Source: Sedimentimonas flavescens
Lineage (GTDB): Bacteria; Pseudomonadota; Alphaproteobacteria; Rhodobacterales; Rhodobacteraceae
NCBI RefSeq assembly: GCF_019264375.1
Contig: NZ_JAHVAI010000002.1
Location: forward strand, 1-64,000
Direction of reading: 5' to 3'
DNA length: 64,000 nt
Position numbers and translations under genes: made by a program
Shown: one piece after another, positions 26,329 through 34,661 of the stretch
How the letters are laid out: each line of letters begins with the position of its first letter
How positions within the stretch are numbered: position 1 is the first letter of the stretch
The notes under the pieces: model-generated
Seen by the model: only the letters and a program-made list of their open reading frames with translations
Database searches by the model: none
Told to the model about the DNA's origin: nothing

Positions 26329-27195
26329 TTAGAGCCCGTTGACCGGAACCTTGAGATAGGTCCTTCCGTCATCCTCGGGCGGGGGCATCTGCCCGGCTCG
26401 CATGTTTACCTGCAGCGAAGGGATGATCAAGCGCGGCATCGCAAGGGTTGCATCGCGCTCGGTCCGCATCTTGACGAAATCGTCCTTGGACTTGCCGCCA
26501 CCGATATGAATGTTCCGCGCGCGCTCTTCGGCGACGGTGGTTTCCCACTGGTAGTCCTCGCGCCCCGGGGGCAGGTAGTCATGCGCCACGAAAACGCGCG
26601 TCGCATCGGGCAGGGCGAGGATTTTCTGGATCGAGACATAGAGCGCCTCAGCCGATCCACCGGGGAAATCGCAGCGCGCGGTACCGTAATCGGGCATGAA
26701 AAGCGTATCGCCCACAAAGGCCGCGTCGCCGATCACATAGGTCAGGCAGGCCGGCGTGTGCCCCGGCGTGTGCAGGACGTGGCCAACCAGCCCGCCGATC
26801 TCGAAGCGGTCGCCCTCGACGAAGAGCTTGTCGAATTGCGAGCCGTCGCGCTGGAATTCGGTGCCCTCGTTGAAGATCTTGCCGAAGGTGTCCTGCACGA
26901 TCTTGATACGGTCACCGATACCGATCTTGCCACCGAGACGCTCCTGGATATAGGGCGCGGCCGAGAGGTGGTCGGCGTGCACATGGGTTTCGAGGATCCA
27001 GGCCACGCTGAGGCCGCTTTCGCGGATATAGGCGATCACCGCATCGGCCGAGCGCGTATCGGTGCGCCCGGAGGCGTAGTCGAAATCAAGCACGCTATCG
27101 ACCACCGCGCAGGCGGTGCTTTGCGGGTCCTTGACCACATAGGTCACGGTATTGGTCGCCTCGTCGAAAAAGGCCTGAACGACGGGTTTGAGCAT
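26329..27195 (-). CDS. Persulfide dioxygenase-like MBL-fold protein (ETHE1/Blh type)
   Basis: A 288-residue metallo-beta-lactamase-fold protein with a single-iron type site: THVHADH at residues 70-76, HTPGHTPACLTYVIGD, and FVGDTLF.PDYGTARCDFPGG. These, with AHDY near residue 205, mark the ETHE1-like persulfide dioxygenases that oxidise glutathione persulfide to sulfite. ATG 27195 has GGAGGAG upstream; the frame extends further but without similarity. It heads the set with the DSP-like and SulP genes, suggesting persulfide oxidation followed by export or uptake of sulfoxy anions. No sulfide:quinone reductase gene is seen nearby. Confidence 0.87.
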   Translation of the reverse strand: MLKPVVQAFFDEATNTVTYVVKDPQSTACAVVDSVLDFDYASGRTDTRSADAVIAYIRESGLSVAWILETHVHADHLSAAPYIQERLGGKIGIGDRIKIVQDTFGKIFNEGTEFQRDGSQFDKLFVEGDRFEIGGLVGHVLHTPGHTPACLTYVIGDAAFVGDTLFMPDYGTARCDFPGGSAEALYVSIQKILALPDATRVFVAHDYLPPGREDYQWETTVAEERARNIHIGGGKSKDDFVKMRTERDATLAMPRLIIPSLQVNMRAGQMPPPEDDGRTYLKVPVNGL

Positions 27196-27254
27196 TTTCT
27201 CCTCCTGCGGTCGGACGGATTTCTGCGCTTGATATGGGGTCGGCGCGGGCGCGA

Positions 27255-27932
27255 TCAATCGGCTGCGGCGGTGACCCAAGGAAAGTGCGACACAATGCCG
27301 GGCAGCATAGCATAGTCCGAAAAGGCGATGGCATGGGGCAGATCGACGACCGGGGTCTTTCGGTAGCCTTCGGTGTACAGCAGGAACGGCTGACCTGCTG
27401 CGGCGGCGGTTTCGGCATCGACCTCGCTGTCGCCGACATAGAGCATCCGCACCCGCCCAAGCACCTGATGCGCCTGCAAAAGCGGCTGCGGGTCGGGTTT
27501 GCGCACCGGAAGGGTGTCACCGCCGATCACGACATCAAAAAGCGTATCGAGCGCGAAATGGCGCAGCACGGCCATGGTGGGCGCAATCGGCTTGTTGGTG
27601 CAAATCCCGAGCGGGTGACCCGCCAGTGCCAACGCCTCAAGCGCCCCGCGCACGCCGGGATACAGCGCGGTCAGGGTCACGGCCTCTTCGTAGCGTGCGG
27701 TGAAATCGGCGACCATGCGGGTATGTAGCGGGCCGTGCGGGTCGGCCTCGGACGCCTCCAGCAGGCGGTGCACCAGATGCGGCACGCCCTTGCCCACGAA
27801 GCTGCGCACCTGTGGCAGCGTCAGCGGGGCAAAGCCATGCTCGGCCAGAACGGCGTTCGAGGCCGCGTGGATGTCGGGCGCCGAGTCGATCAGCGTTCCG
27901 TCGAGATCGAAGACGATCGAGGGCAGCGACAT
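27255..27932 (-). CDS. gph: Phosphoglycolate phosphatase (HAD family)
   Basis: A 225-residue HAD phosphatase. The motif I aspartates are in IVFDLDGTLIDSAPD (Asp9, Asp11), motif II is in GICTNKP, and motif III/IV is in RKPDPQPLL and MLYVGDSEVDAETAAAAG. These fit Gph, which removes phosphate from 2-phosphoglycolate formed by Rubisco oxygenation or DNA repair. I chose ATG 27932, 8 nt after GGAAGG; the ATG at 27947 would overlap the upstream gene by 13 nt. It follows the thioredoxin-fold gene closely and precedes the persulfide dioxygenase by 59 bp. Confidence 0.85.
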   Translation of the reverse strand: MSLPSIVFDLDGTLIDSAPDIHAASNAVLAEHGFAPLTLPQVRSFVGKGVPHLVHRLLEASEADPHGPLHTRMVADFTARYEEAVTLTALYPGVRGALEALALAGHPLGICTNKPIAPTMAVLRHFALDTLFDVVIGGDTLPVRKPDPQPLLQAHQVLGRVRMLYVGDSEVDAETAAAAGQPFLLYTEGYRKTPVVDLPHAIAFSDYAMLPGIVSHFPWVTAAAD

Positions 27933-27934
27933 GG

Positions 27935-28486
27935 TCAGACCTTCCACTTGATCGAGCAGCCCATCGAGGCGACCTGTTCGCGCGGGCCTTGGCCGGTCTC
28001 GACCACCAGCATCATCGCTTCGAACAGCTCGCGCCGCGCATCCGTGGGGCCGGGGTTGCGCCCCGAGGCATCCAGACGCCCGCGGTATTGCAGCTCATCC
28101 TGTGCGTTGAAGCCGAAGAAATCAGGTGTGCAAGCGGCACCGTAGGCGCGGGCGACCTCTTGGGTTTCGTCATAGAGATAGGGGAAGGAGAAGTGCTTTT
28201 CGCGCGACATGCGGAGCATATTGATGAAGCTGTCGTCCGGGTAGGCATCGGCATCGTTCGCGCTGATCGCGGCCACCCCGATCCCTGCGGCTTGCAGGGC
28301 GGCGGCGTCACGCAGCAACCGGTCCATGATCGCCAGCACATAGGGACAATGGTTGCAGATGAACATGATCAGCGTGCCCTTCGGGCCGCGGATGTCGTCG
28401 AGGCTCCAGTTCTTGCCATCGGTGCCGGACAGCACGAAGCCGGGCGCTTTCCAGCCGAAATCGCAGACGGGAGGGGTGACGGCCAT
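27935..28486 (-). CDS. Thioredoxin-fold protein of the AhpC/TSA-like type
   Basis: A 183-residue thioredoxin-fold protein. It has the segment FICNHCPYVLAIMDRL with a CxxC pair at Cys44 and Cys47, DGKNWSLDDI before it, and YGAACTPDFFGFN with a cis-proline after it. This is the small thioredoxin-like/peroxiredoxin-related family found widely in alphaproteobacteria. No signal peptide is present, so a cytoplasmic redox role is likely. Start ATG 28486 follows GAAGGAG. The gene probably opens the unit running through gph to the sulfur genes. Confidence 0.82.
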   Translation of the reverse strand: MAVTPPVCDFGWKAPGFVLSGTDGKNWSLDDIRGPKGTLIMFICNHCPYVLAIMDRLLRDAAALQAAGIGVAAISANDADAYPDDSFINMLRMSREKHFSFPYLYDETQEVARAYGAACTPDFFGFNAQDELQYRGRLDASGRNPGPTDARRELFEAMMLVVETGQGPREQVASMGCSIKWKV

Positions 28487-28572
28487 GCTGTGCTCCTTCG
28501 TGCGGCTGATCCGGTGTCATCGTCAACCTAGCCAGAGCGCCGCGCAAGGCAAGCCTTGGCGGCGCCCTTTGG

Positions 28573-29481
28573 TCAGGCTTCGGGGATGAAGCGGAAGGCG
28601 TCGCCCGCGCGTTCGACGCGCCCGACGCCGCCTTCGGGCAGGTGGAAGCCGACCATCGGCATGGTGCCGTCGGCAAGCATCCCAAGCAGATCGAGGCGCG
28701 TCTTGGCGCCCATCTCTGCGTCCTGATCCGAGCCGGAGGCCCAGGACGGCGCCTCAAAGGCCATATGCGCGTTGGCGATGGCATCACCGACGATCAGTGC
28801 AGATGTATTGCCCTGGCGTACCTCGAACGACATATGGCCCGGCGTATGGCCGTAGCTTGCACGCGCGCCGACACCAGGGATGATTTCTTCACCATCCTCG
28901 AATGTTACGATGCGATCTTCAAGTGTCTGCAGGCGTCGGATCGCGCCTGCGGCGAAGGTCTCACGCCCACCGCTGATAGTGCTGACGGTGTTCGGGTCGG
29001 CCCAGTAATCATACTCGGCGCGGCCCATCAGATGGGTTGCGTTCGCAAAGATCGGCTCGTCGAAATCGTCGAGCACACCCCAGAGGTGGTCGGGATGGGC
29101 ATGGGTGAAGACGACATGCGTGACCTCATCGGCAGTTACGCCAAGCACATCGAAGGCTTCCGCAAGCTTGCCGGCAGTGGGCATGAAATCCGGGCCCGAG
29201 CCGACGTCAAAGAGAACCGTGTTGGTGCCGTCGCGGTAAAGCGTGACATTGCAGGGGGATTCGATCTCCGGGCCGCTCAGCCCGTGCCGAGCCAGCAGCT
29301 CGGGCGCGCCTGGATTGTCCGAAATGAACCCGATCGGCAGCACGAGATGCCCGTCCGAAAGCGTGTCGAGCGTGGCTGTGCCCAATGCCAGTTGGCTGGC
29401 GGCGAAGCTGCGTGCGGGCAAGAGCCCGCTGACCCCGGCCGCCAGGGCCGTGCGTAGAATCGTGCGGCGCGTAAGTTGCAT
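28573..29481 (-). CDS. Exported MBL-fold metallohydrolase (Tat signal)
   Basis: A 302-residue metallo-beta-lactamase-fold protein. Residues 4-28 form a twin-arginine-type signal (TRRTILRT followed by a hydrophobic stretch ending ARSFA). Metal ligands are in FTHAHPDHLWG (126-136), SYGHTPGHMSFE and IVGDAI. It is not close to the persulfide dioxygenase subgroup; the closest feel is the exported quorum-quenching/lactonase-like or generic MBL hydrolases. ATG 29481 follows GGGAGGAC. Export to the periplasm in a folded, metal-loaded form is the likely reason for the Tat signal. The substrate is unknown. Confidence 0.82.
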   Translation of the reverse strand: MQLTRRTILRTALAAGVSGLLPARSFAASQLALGTATLDTLSDGHLVLPIGFISDNPGAPELLARHGLSGPEIESPCNVTLYRDGTNTVLFDVGSGPDFMPTAGKLAEAFDVLGVTADEVTHVVFTHAHPDHLWGVLDDFDEPIFANATHLMGRAEYDYWADPNTVSTISGGRETFAAGAIRRLQTLEDRIVTFEDGEEIIPGVGARASYGHTPGHMSFEVRQGNTSALIVGDAIANAHMAFEAPSWASGSDQDAEMGAKTRLDLLGMLADGTMPMVGFHLPEGGVGRVERAGDAFRFIPEA

Positions 29482-29549
29482 TCCAGTCCTCCCTTACTGG
29501 CATTCATTCATTCGAATATGAATGCATTTGCCGGGAGGAGCAAGCAGCC

Positions 29550-30242
29550 TTAGCGCGCAGCCTCGGCGGCGGACCGGATTGCGCGGATATTCTCGCCATA
29601 GGGGGCAGGGTTGTTGACCGAACCGCCCTTGAAAACGGCCGAGCCCGCCACCAGCACATCGGCACCGGCCGCGGCCATCAGCGGCGCGGTTTCTGGCGTG
29701 ATGCCGCCGTCGATCTCGATATGGATCGGACGATCGCCGATCAGCGCGCGCAGCGCGCGCACCTTGTCGATCTGCGAGTGGATGAACTTCTGCCCACCAA
29801 AACCGGGGTTCACCGTCATCACGCAGATCAGGTCGAGTTGGTCGAGCAGATATTCAATGCCGTCGATGCCCGTGCCCGGGTTGATCGCAAGACCGGCCTT
29901 GCACCCCGCGCCACGGATCGCCTGAAGCGTGCGGTGGATATGCGGACCGGCCTCAAGATGCGCGGTGATAACGTCGGCGCCCGCATCGGCGAAGGCGTCG
30001 ATATAGGTATCGACCGGCGAGATCATCAGATGAACGTCCATCACCGTCTTGATGTGCGGGCGGATCGCCTTGCACAGCGGCGGTCCGAAGGTCAGGTTCG
30101 GCACGAAATGCCCGTCCATGACATCCACATGGACCCAGTCGGCGCCCTGTGCCTCGATGGCCTGAATCTCGCGGCCGAAATCGGCGAAATCGGCGGACAG
30201 GATCGACGGGGCAATCTTGATAGAGCGATCGAAGCTGGTCAT
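29550..30242 (-). CDS. rpe: Ribulose-phosphate 3-epimerase
   Basis: A 230-residue TIM-barrel enzyme interconverting ribulose 5-phosphate and xylulose 5-phosphate. Signatures are IAPSILSADFADFG, WVHVDVMDGHFVPNLTFGP, DVHLMI, MTVNPGFGGQKFI and IEIDGGITPET, including the metal-binding His/Asp set. Length is normal. It sits between the exported MBL gene and fbp on the same strand, 66 bp from fbp. It works in the pentose-phosphate pathway and, if the organism fixes CO2, in the Calvin cycle. Confidence 0.94.
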   Translation of the reverse strand: MTSFDRSIKIAPSILSADFADFGREIQAIEAQGADWVHVDVMDGHFVPNLTFGPPLCKAIRPHIKTVMDVHLMISPVDTYIDAFADAGADVITAHLEAGPHIHRTLQAIRGAGCKAGLAINPGTGIDGIEYLLDQLDLICVMTVNPGFGGQKFIHSQIDKVRALRALIGDRPIHIEIDGGITPETAPLMAAAGADVLVAGSAVFKGGSVNNPAPYGENIRAIRSAAEAAR

Positions 30243-30308
30243 GGCATCCTCGGGGCAGGGCGGGGTTATCTGGGCGCCTTTTCCCTCAAAGCGCCCGGTA
30301 ACGCAAGC

Positions 30309-31295
30309 TCAGCGATGCAGCTCCTCGTCGGGGATCAGCGCCGCTTCTTCGGGGTGGTCGTGATAGCGCGCGATGCGTCGAACCTTAGGCGCGGTGCCGA
30401 AGACGAAGGGCGTGCGGGCATGCAGGCTGTCGGGGATCGCATCGAGGATCGGATGATAGCCGTCGGTTGCCGCGCCGCCCGCCTGCGTGACGACAAAGGC
30501 GATCGGCGCGCATTCGTAGAGATGGCGCAGGCGGCCGCGCTCATATCCGCGGCGGCTGTCGCCCGGATAGAGAAAAACGCCACCGCGCTTGAGGATGCGG
30601 TGCGTCTCGGCCACCAGAGAGGCGATCCAGCGCATGTTAAAGTTGCGCCCGCGCGGGCCATCGGCACCGGCGATCAGGTGGTCGATAAAGGCCTGGATCG
30701 GCGCTGGCCAGTGCCGCTTGTTCGAGGCATTGATCGCGAATTCCGAGGTTTCAGGGGCCATCGGGGGCAGATCCGCAAGCCGCTCGAAACGTCCTGTATT
30801 CGGATCAAGAACCCATTGCAGCACGCCTTGGCCAAAAGTCGCGATCAGCGAGCATTGCGGGCCAAAGATCATGTACCCGGCGGCGAGCTGCTCGGACCCC
30901 GGGCGCAGGAAGCTTGCCTCGGCAGTTTCCGCCTTGGCGTAGATCGAGAAAATCGTGCCAATAGAAACGTTTACGTCGATATTTGAAGAGCCGTCGAGCG
31001 GATCGATAGCCAGCGCCAGAGAGCCGTCGCCAAAGGTCAGGATGTCGTCCTGTTCTTCCGAGGCATAGTAAGCCACCGCCGAGTCCCGAAGCGCCGCCAT
31101 GAACGCCTCATCCGCCAGCACATCGAGCGCCTTTTGGCCGTCACCGCCCGCGTTGGTTCCGGCGCTGGCGCCAAGATCGCCGTCGATCCCGTTGCGCGCT
31201 ATCAGGCGCTGCAACTCGGCGCCGACCTGGGTCAGGCGCTGCATGACATCCGTCAGCTCCGGGCCAAGCGAAAGCCCCGTAAGATCGAGTGACAT
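30309..31295 (-). CDS. fbp: Class 1 fructose-1,6-bisphosphatase
   Basis: A 328-residue class I FBPase that hydrolyses fructose 1,6-bisphosphate to fructose 6-phosphate in gluconeogenesis or the Calvin cycle. Metal and substrate motifs are seen in [26 protein letters not shown] and RYIGSLVAD-like RWIASLVAE, with [11 protein letters not shown] following. ATG 31295 has AGGAGG a few bases upstream and is preferred over a start 17 codons earlier. It is first in the direction rpe. No Rubisco, phosphoribulokinase or transketolase gene is in the window, so a link to CO2 fixation is open. Confidence 0.93.
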   Translation of the reverse strand: MSLDLTGLSLGPELTDVMQRLTQVGAELQRLIARNGIDGDLGASAGTNAGGDGQKALDVLADEAFMAALRDSAVAYYASEEQDDILTFGDGSLALAIDPLDGSSNIDVNVSIGTIFSIYAKAETAEASFLRPGSEQLAAGYMIFGPQCSLIATFGQGVLQWVLDPNTGRFERLADLPPMAPETSEFAINASNKRHWPAPIQAFIDHLIAGADGPRGRNFNMRWIASLVAETHRILKRGGVFLYPGDSRRGYERGRLRHLYECAPIAFVVTQAGGAATDGYHPILDAIPDSLHARTPFVFGTAPKVRRIARYHDHPEEAALIPDEELHR

Positions 31296-31417
31296 GCCAT
31301 CCTCCTGTCCAGCTCCGGCACGCGATCTATCGCGCCAAACCGCCACGGTTTCAATCCGGAAGCGTGATTGACGGGGTAGGGCGCGCGCACCATTCTCGGG
31401 GCAAAGACGAGGTACAC

Positions 31418-31825
31418 ATGGCGACCGTAACGCCCCCGAGCGACCCCGAGTCCGACCCGCGCGTCAAGGCGGTGTTCGACGATATCCGGCAAACGCGTGG
31501 CAGCGATTTCATCAACAATGTCTGGCGTTACCTCGCGTTCGATCCCGCGCTTCTCGAGCAGACCTGGGCCGAGGTGAAGGCGGTGATGGCCACGCCATCA
31601 GCACTGGAGCCAAAGGTGAAAGAGATGATCTACGCCGCTGTTTCGATTGCGAATTCCTGTGAATACTGCACGCATTCGCATCTTGCGGCTGCGCGCGCGA
31701 AGAGCATGACCCCCGAAGAGTTCACGGATTTCCTGCGCGTCGTCTCCTCTGCAGGAAAAACTAATCAACTTCTCAATGCTTTACGCATTCCGGTTGATGC
31801 GGCATTCCAGATGGGCAAGGAGTGA
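31418..31825 (+). CDS. Carboxymuconolactone decarboxylase (AhpD-like) family protein
   Basis: A 135-residue CMD-family protein. The redox motif CEYCTHSH (about residues 85-92) is the CxxC...H signature of AhpD-like members, which act as alkylhydroperoxidase partners, and the flanking helices ([14 protein letters not shown]) fit the fold. ATG 31418 gives the family length. Its stop is a few bases before the quinone oxidoreductase start, so the two are co-transcribed. A peroxide or quinone stress role is a reasonable guess from the pairing. Confidence 0.82.
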   Translation: MATVTPPSDPESDPRVKAVFDDIRQTRGSDFINNVWRYLAFDPALLEQTWAEVKAVMATPSALEPKVKEMIYAAVSIANSCEYCTHSHLAAARAKSMTPEEFTDFLRVVSSAGKTNQLLNALRIPVDAAFQMGKE

Positions 31826-31827
31826 AC

Positions 31828-32799
31828 ATGGCCTACGCGATGGTGATTGCATCCCCGGGCGGCGCGGAGAAATTCCGCCGGATCGAGATTGATCCTCCCG
31901 CTCCAGGGCCTGGAGAGATTCTGATAAGACATACCGCTATCGGATTGAATTTCATAGATGTTTACTTTCGAACCGGGTCTTATCCTTGGCCGGTTGAGCG
32001 CGATCTTGTGACTGGCGCGGAGGCTGCGGGCGTTATCGAGGCCGTCGGTGTCGGCGTGGATCTTAAACCGGGGCAGCGCGTTTGCTATGCCATACCGAAC
32101 GGCGCATACGCGTCCCACCGCGTTATAAGTGCCTCGCAAGCGGTTGTTATTCCAGACAATGTGTCGGATGAGATTGCGGCGGCCGCAATGCTCAAAGGGC
32201 TCACAGCGCATTATCTCTTGTATCATTCTTATGCCGTAAGCCGCGGAGAAAGCGTTCTTTTCCACGCCGCAGCCGGAGGTGTTGGCTTGATCGCGGGGCA
32301 ATGGCTCAGTGCGCTCGGAGTGCGTGCGATCGGAACTGCGGGCGGACCCGAGAAATGCGCGCTGGCGCTGCGGCACGGTTACGATGCGGTGATCGATTAT
32401 AGAAGCGAAGACTTTGTCACGAGGGTCATGGAGCTGACCGATGGCGCTGGTGTGTCTGCTGTCTACGACTCGGTTGGAGCGGATACGGTCATGAAATCCT
32501 TGGAGGTTTTACAGAGGTTTGGCTCGCTGGTGTGCTTCGGGCAAAGCTCTGGTCCCGCGACCGATTTCAAGATCGGCGATCTTGCACGCGGCTCGTTGCG
32601 GCTCACGCGGCCGACGTTGTTCCATCACACGGCGGTGCCTGGTTGGCTGCAAAGTGCAAGCGCAGATTTGTTCGCCATGATTGGAATTGGAGCGATCTCG
32701 GTTGAGATCGGCCAGACGTTTGACCTGTCAGACGTGGCACGAGCGCATGAGATGCTAGAGGCGCGTATGACGACCGGGAGTACAGTTTTGGTTCCGTAG
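31828..32799 (+). CDS. Quinone oxidoreductase (zinc-free MDR family)
   Basis: A 323-residue NADPH-dependent quinone oxidoreductase of the QorA type. Signatures: GLNFIDVYFRTGSYPWP, GAEAAGVIEAVG, LLYHSYAVSRGESVLFHAAAGGVGLIAGQWL (nucleotide-binding), and FGQSSGPATDFKI. The zinc ligands of alcohol dehydrogenases are missing, as expected. ATG 31828 follows AAGGAG directly; a GTG two codons earlier is the alternative. By eye the gene has a lower GC content and more A/T-ending codons than its neighbours, which may indicate recent acquisition. I do not think it is the acrylyl-CoA reductase AcuI, whose N terminus differs. Confidence 0.88.
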   Translation: MAYAMVIASPGGAEKFRRIEIDPPAPGPGEILIRHTAIGLNFIDVYFRTGSYPWPVERDLVTGAEAAGVIEAVGVGVDLKPGQRVCYAIPNGAYASHRVISASQAVVIPDNVSDEIAAAAMLKGLTAHYLLYHSYAVSRGESVLFHAAAGGVGLIAGQWLSALGVRAIGTAGGPEKCALALRHGYDAVIDYRSEDFVTRVMELTDGAGVSAVYDSVGADTVMKSLEVLQRFGSLVCFGQSSGPATDFKIGDLARGSLRLTRPTLFHHTAVPGWLQSASADLFAMIGIGAISVEIGQTFDLSDVARAHEMLEARMTTGSTVLVP

Positions 32800-33007
32800 C
32801 GCATCTGATTGGCGCCCCAAGCTACATAATACCGATTATGGGGTGTTGACTTATGCTAACCGGCATGTTGTAAAAGCGCATTTCCTGAGACCCCTCTTAG
32901 AAAAAACTGAACTCGACGCGCCCCCGACCTCCGACCAGATTGGCAACGAGCGTTTAGCCGAAATCAAACTCCGCCGCTCGTCGCATCGCATCCGATGATC
33001 GAAGCGA

Positions 33008-33337
33008 TCAAGACGCATGTGGTGCTCGCCCGGCAAGGACTGCCGAACCAGAATCCAGCGCGACCAAAGTGCTTTTGGCTGATCGGAGTCGCACCTCCCG
33101 CACCGGCGCGTATGCTGCGGAGTTGTACCACTTCTTGAGTGCCGGCATATCTGGGAACTCGATGATGACCATGCGGCCCGGCACCCAGTCTTTCCCGGCT
33201 TCGAGAACGTCGAGGGCGCCGCCGCGGGACAGGAAGCGCCCGCCAAACTGCTCAATCAGCGGAAGGACTGCGCGCTTGTATTCCTCAAACGTGTCCGGGT
33301 CGGTGATCGTTTCATCCGCGATAAGATAAGCAGGCAT
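33008..33337 (-). CDS. DUF1330 family protein
   Basis: A 109-residue protein. MPAYLIADETITDPDTFEEY, then GGRFLSRGG, MVIIEFPDMPALKKWYNSAAY match DUF1330, a small ferredoxin-like-fold family related to dimeric alpha-beta barrel monooxygenases and of unknown biochemical role. ATG 33337 follows GGAGGATAC. It is the last gene of a five-gene minus-strand set that includes a DMSP-lyase-like cupin, 47 bp after the deaminase gene. Its contribution to that set is not known. Confidence 0.82.
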   Translation of the reverse strand: MPAYLIADETITDPDTFEEYKRAVLPLIEQFGGRFLSRGGALDVLEAGKDWVPGRMVIIEFPDMPALKKWYNSAAYAPVREVRLRSAKSTLVALDSGSAVLAGRAPHAS

Positions 33338-33384
33338 GGCGTATCCTCCATTCGCCCTGTGCGGCGGCGCATGATGCGCCGCCA

Positions 33385-33855
33385 TTACCAGAATCCTTCG
33401 TGCCCCTTGATGATGTCCGGTTCGAGTTCCGGATATGGCCCGCGAACTGCGACCTGTCGGCGTCCGGCGGCAAAGACCTGGTGGCAACTCAGGTCGAGGG
33501 TCAGGTTTTCGGGATTGTCGCCGGTCAGTTCCGCAAGGCGCTTTTCGGTAAGGCCATAGACCACGGTTCCGATGCCAGCCCAATAACAGGCCCCGGCGCA
33601 CATGCAGCAGGGTTCGACCGAGGTCACCAGCGTGCATCGTTCAAGAAACGATGGCTCGTAGTTCTGTGCCGCCACCCTTGCCACGTTTGCCTCGGCATGG
33701 CCGACGCCTCGGTCGTGCATATAGGTGTTGCCCGAAGACAGAAGGACTTCCCCATCCGGGCCAACGAGAATGGCGCCAAAGGGATGATTGCCCGCGTTTC
33801 GGCTTTGCGCGGCGACCTCGGTCGCAATTCGCAGATATTCCACGTCACTTCGCAT
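33385..33855 (-). CDS. Nucleoside/guanine deaminase-like zinc enzyme
   Basis: A 156-residue member of the cytidine/deoxycytidylate deaminase superfamily. Zinc ligands and the catalytic glutamate appear as HAEAN (His53, Glu55) and PCCMCAGAC (Cys83 and Cys86). A GNHPFGAIL segment before them and an Asn-rich strand resemble guanine deaminase and related nucleoside deaminases rather than tRNA adenosine deaminase. A GGGAGG precedes the start. It lies 14 bp after the DMSP-lyase-like gene, so it is in the same transcript. Why a base deaminase is there is unclear. Confidence 0.82.
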   Translation of the reverse strand: MRSDVEYLRIATEVAAQSRNAGNHPFGAILVGPDGEVLLSSGNTYMHDRGVGHAEANVARVAAQNYEPSFLERCTLVTSVEPCCMCAGACYWAGIGTVVYGLTEKRLAELTGDNPENLTLDLSCHQVFAAGRRQVAVRGPYPELEPDIIKGHEGFW

Positions 33856-33869
33856 GATCGCATCCTCCC

Positions 33870-34583
33870 TCAGGTGGGTGTTGGTGCTCCAGAAGCCTTG
33901 CGTGTGGCGGTCAGTTTCATGCCCGGCGCGGCCAGCCGATCTTGCGCCCCGATCCAGGCATAGGCCAGCAGGCAGGGCTCTTCTTCGCCGGTTGTGATGC
34001 GGTGCTCGAAGCCGGGCTTGTTCAGGATGAGCGAACCGGGCGCGTGCACGGCTGCGTCGTTCTCAGACCAGGCACCGGCGATCGAGATGTAGCTTTCTTC
34101 GATGCCCGCGTGGCTGTGCTGTGGGTAGGTCGTGGCGGGCGCAAATAGGACGAAGCCAAGGATCAGGTCGTTGCTGCGGACTGGCCCCTGCGGGCCGAGC
34201 ACCTCGCAATAGGCGAACTTGCGGGCCAGCGGCTTGGGCATTCGCTCATAGCCGTATTCCCAGGTCAGTTGCCCCCTCACCTCGCGCAGCGCGCGGGCCA
34301 TGCCCTGCATGACGCCCCGCTCGCCCAGATCAAGCGCGCGCGGCAGATGGGCCGTCACCGGTTTGCTTGCAGGTGCACGCCTATGGATGATCGCGTTGGA
34401 TGAGAATGTCGCGGATAGCGCCGCGCGCACCTTGCTCCGGTGGCTGCGGATCAGCGCGCTACCGCCAGCCGAGCCAAGGCGAAACAGCGCATCGAACTCG
34501 CGCAACAGGTAGAACCAGTCGGGCGCGTCGCGCAGACGCAGCACTTCGGCCTCGGGCAAGTCCGGGATCGGCGTCATGGACAT
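33870..34583 (-). CDS. dddL: DMSP lyase-like cupin protein (DddL type)
   Basis: A 237-residue cupin. The metal site reads YPQHSHAGIEESY (Tyr153, His156, His158, Glu162 or Glu163, Tyr165), followed by His194 in GFEHRI, which is the arrangement of cupin DMSP lyases (DddL/DddQ/DddW) that split dimethylsulfoniopropionate into dimethyl sulfide and acrylate. The N-terminal portion (VLRLRDAPDWFYLLREFD, WEYGYERMP, RKFAYCEVLGP) resembles DddL of Rhodobacter-type bacteria as I remember it. ATG 34583 is preferred because GGAG lies 6 nt before it; ATG 34598 is the alternative. It sits between a LuxR-type regulator (78 bp) and a deaminase (14 bp). Neither acuI nor acuR is present nearby. Specific assignment to DddL over other cupin lyases rests on memory. 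Confidence 0.75.
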   Translation of the reverse strand: MSMTPIPDLPEAEVLRLRDAPDWFYLLREFDALFRLGSAGGSALIRSHRSKVRAALSATFSSNAIIHRRAPASKPVTAHLPRALDLGERGVMQGMARALREVRGQLTWEYGYERMPKPLARKFAYCEVLGPQGPVRSNDLILGFVLFAPATTYPQHSHAGIEESYISIAGAWSENDAAVHAPGSLILNKPGFEHRITTGEEEPCLLAYAWIGAQDRLAAPGMKLTATRKASGAPTPT

Positions 34584-34661
34584 CTCACTCTCCGTCATCG
34601 GAAAACTCGGGTGCAGGCCCCTGCCCTTACTGGGCGCGTTTGGGCGGATCGCGCCGGGCAG

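Noticed and set aside
31828-32799. The MDR gene as acuI (acrylyl-CoA reductase) partner of the DMSP lyase
   Set aside because: Motifs fit QorA-type quinone oxidoreductase, it is on the opposite strand, and it is paired with a CMD-family gene.
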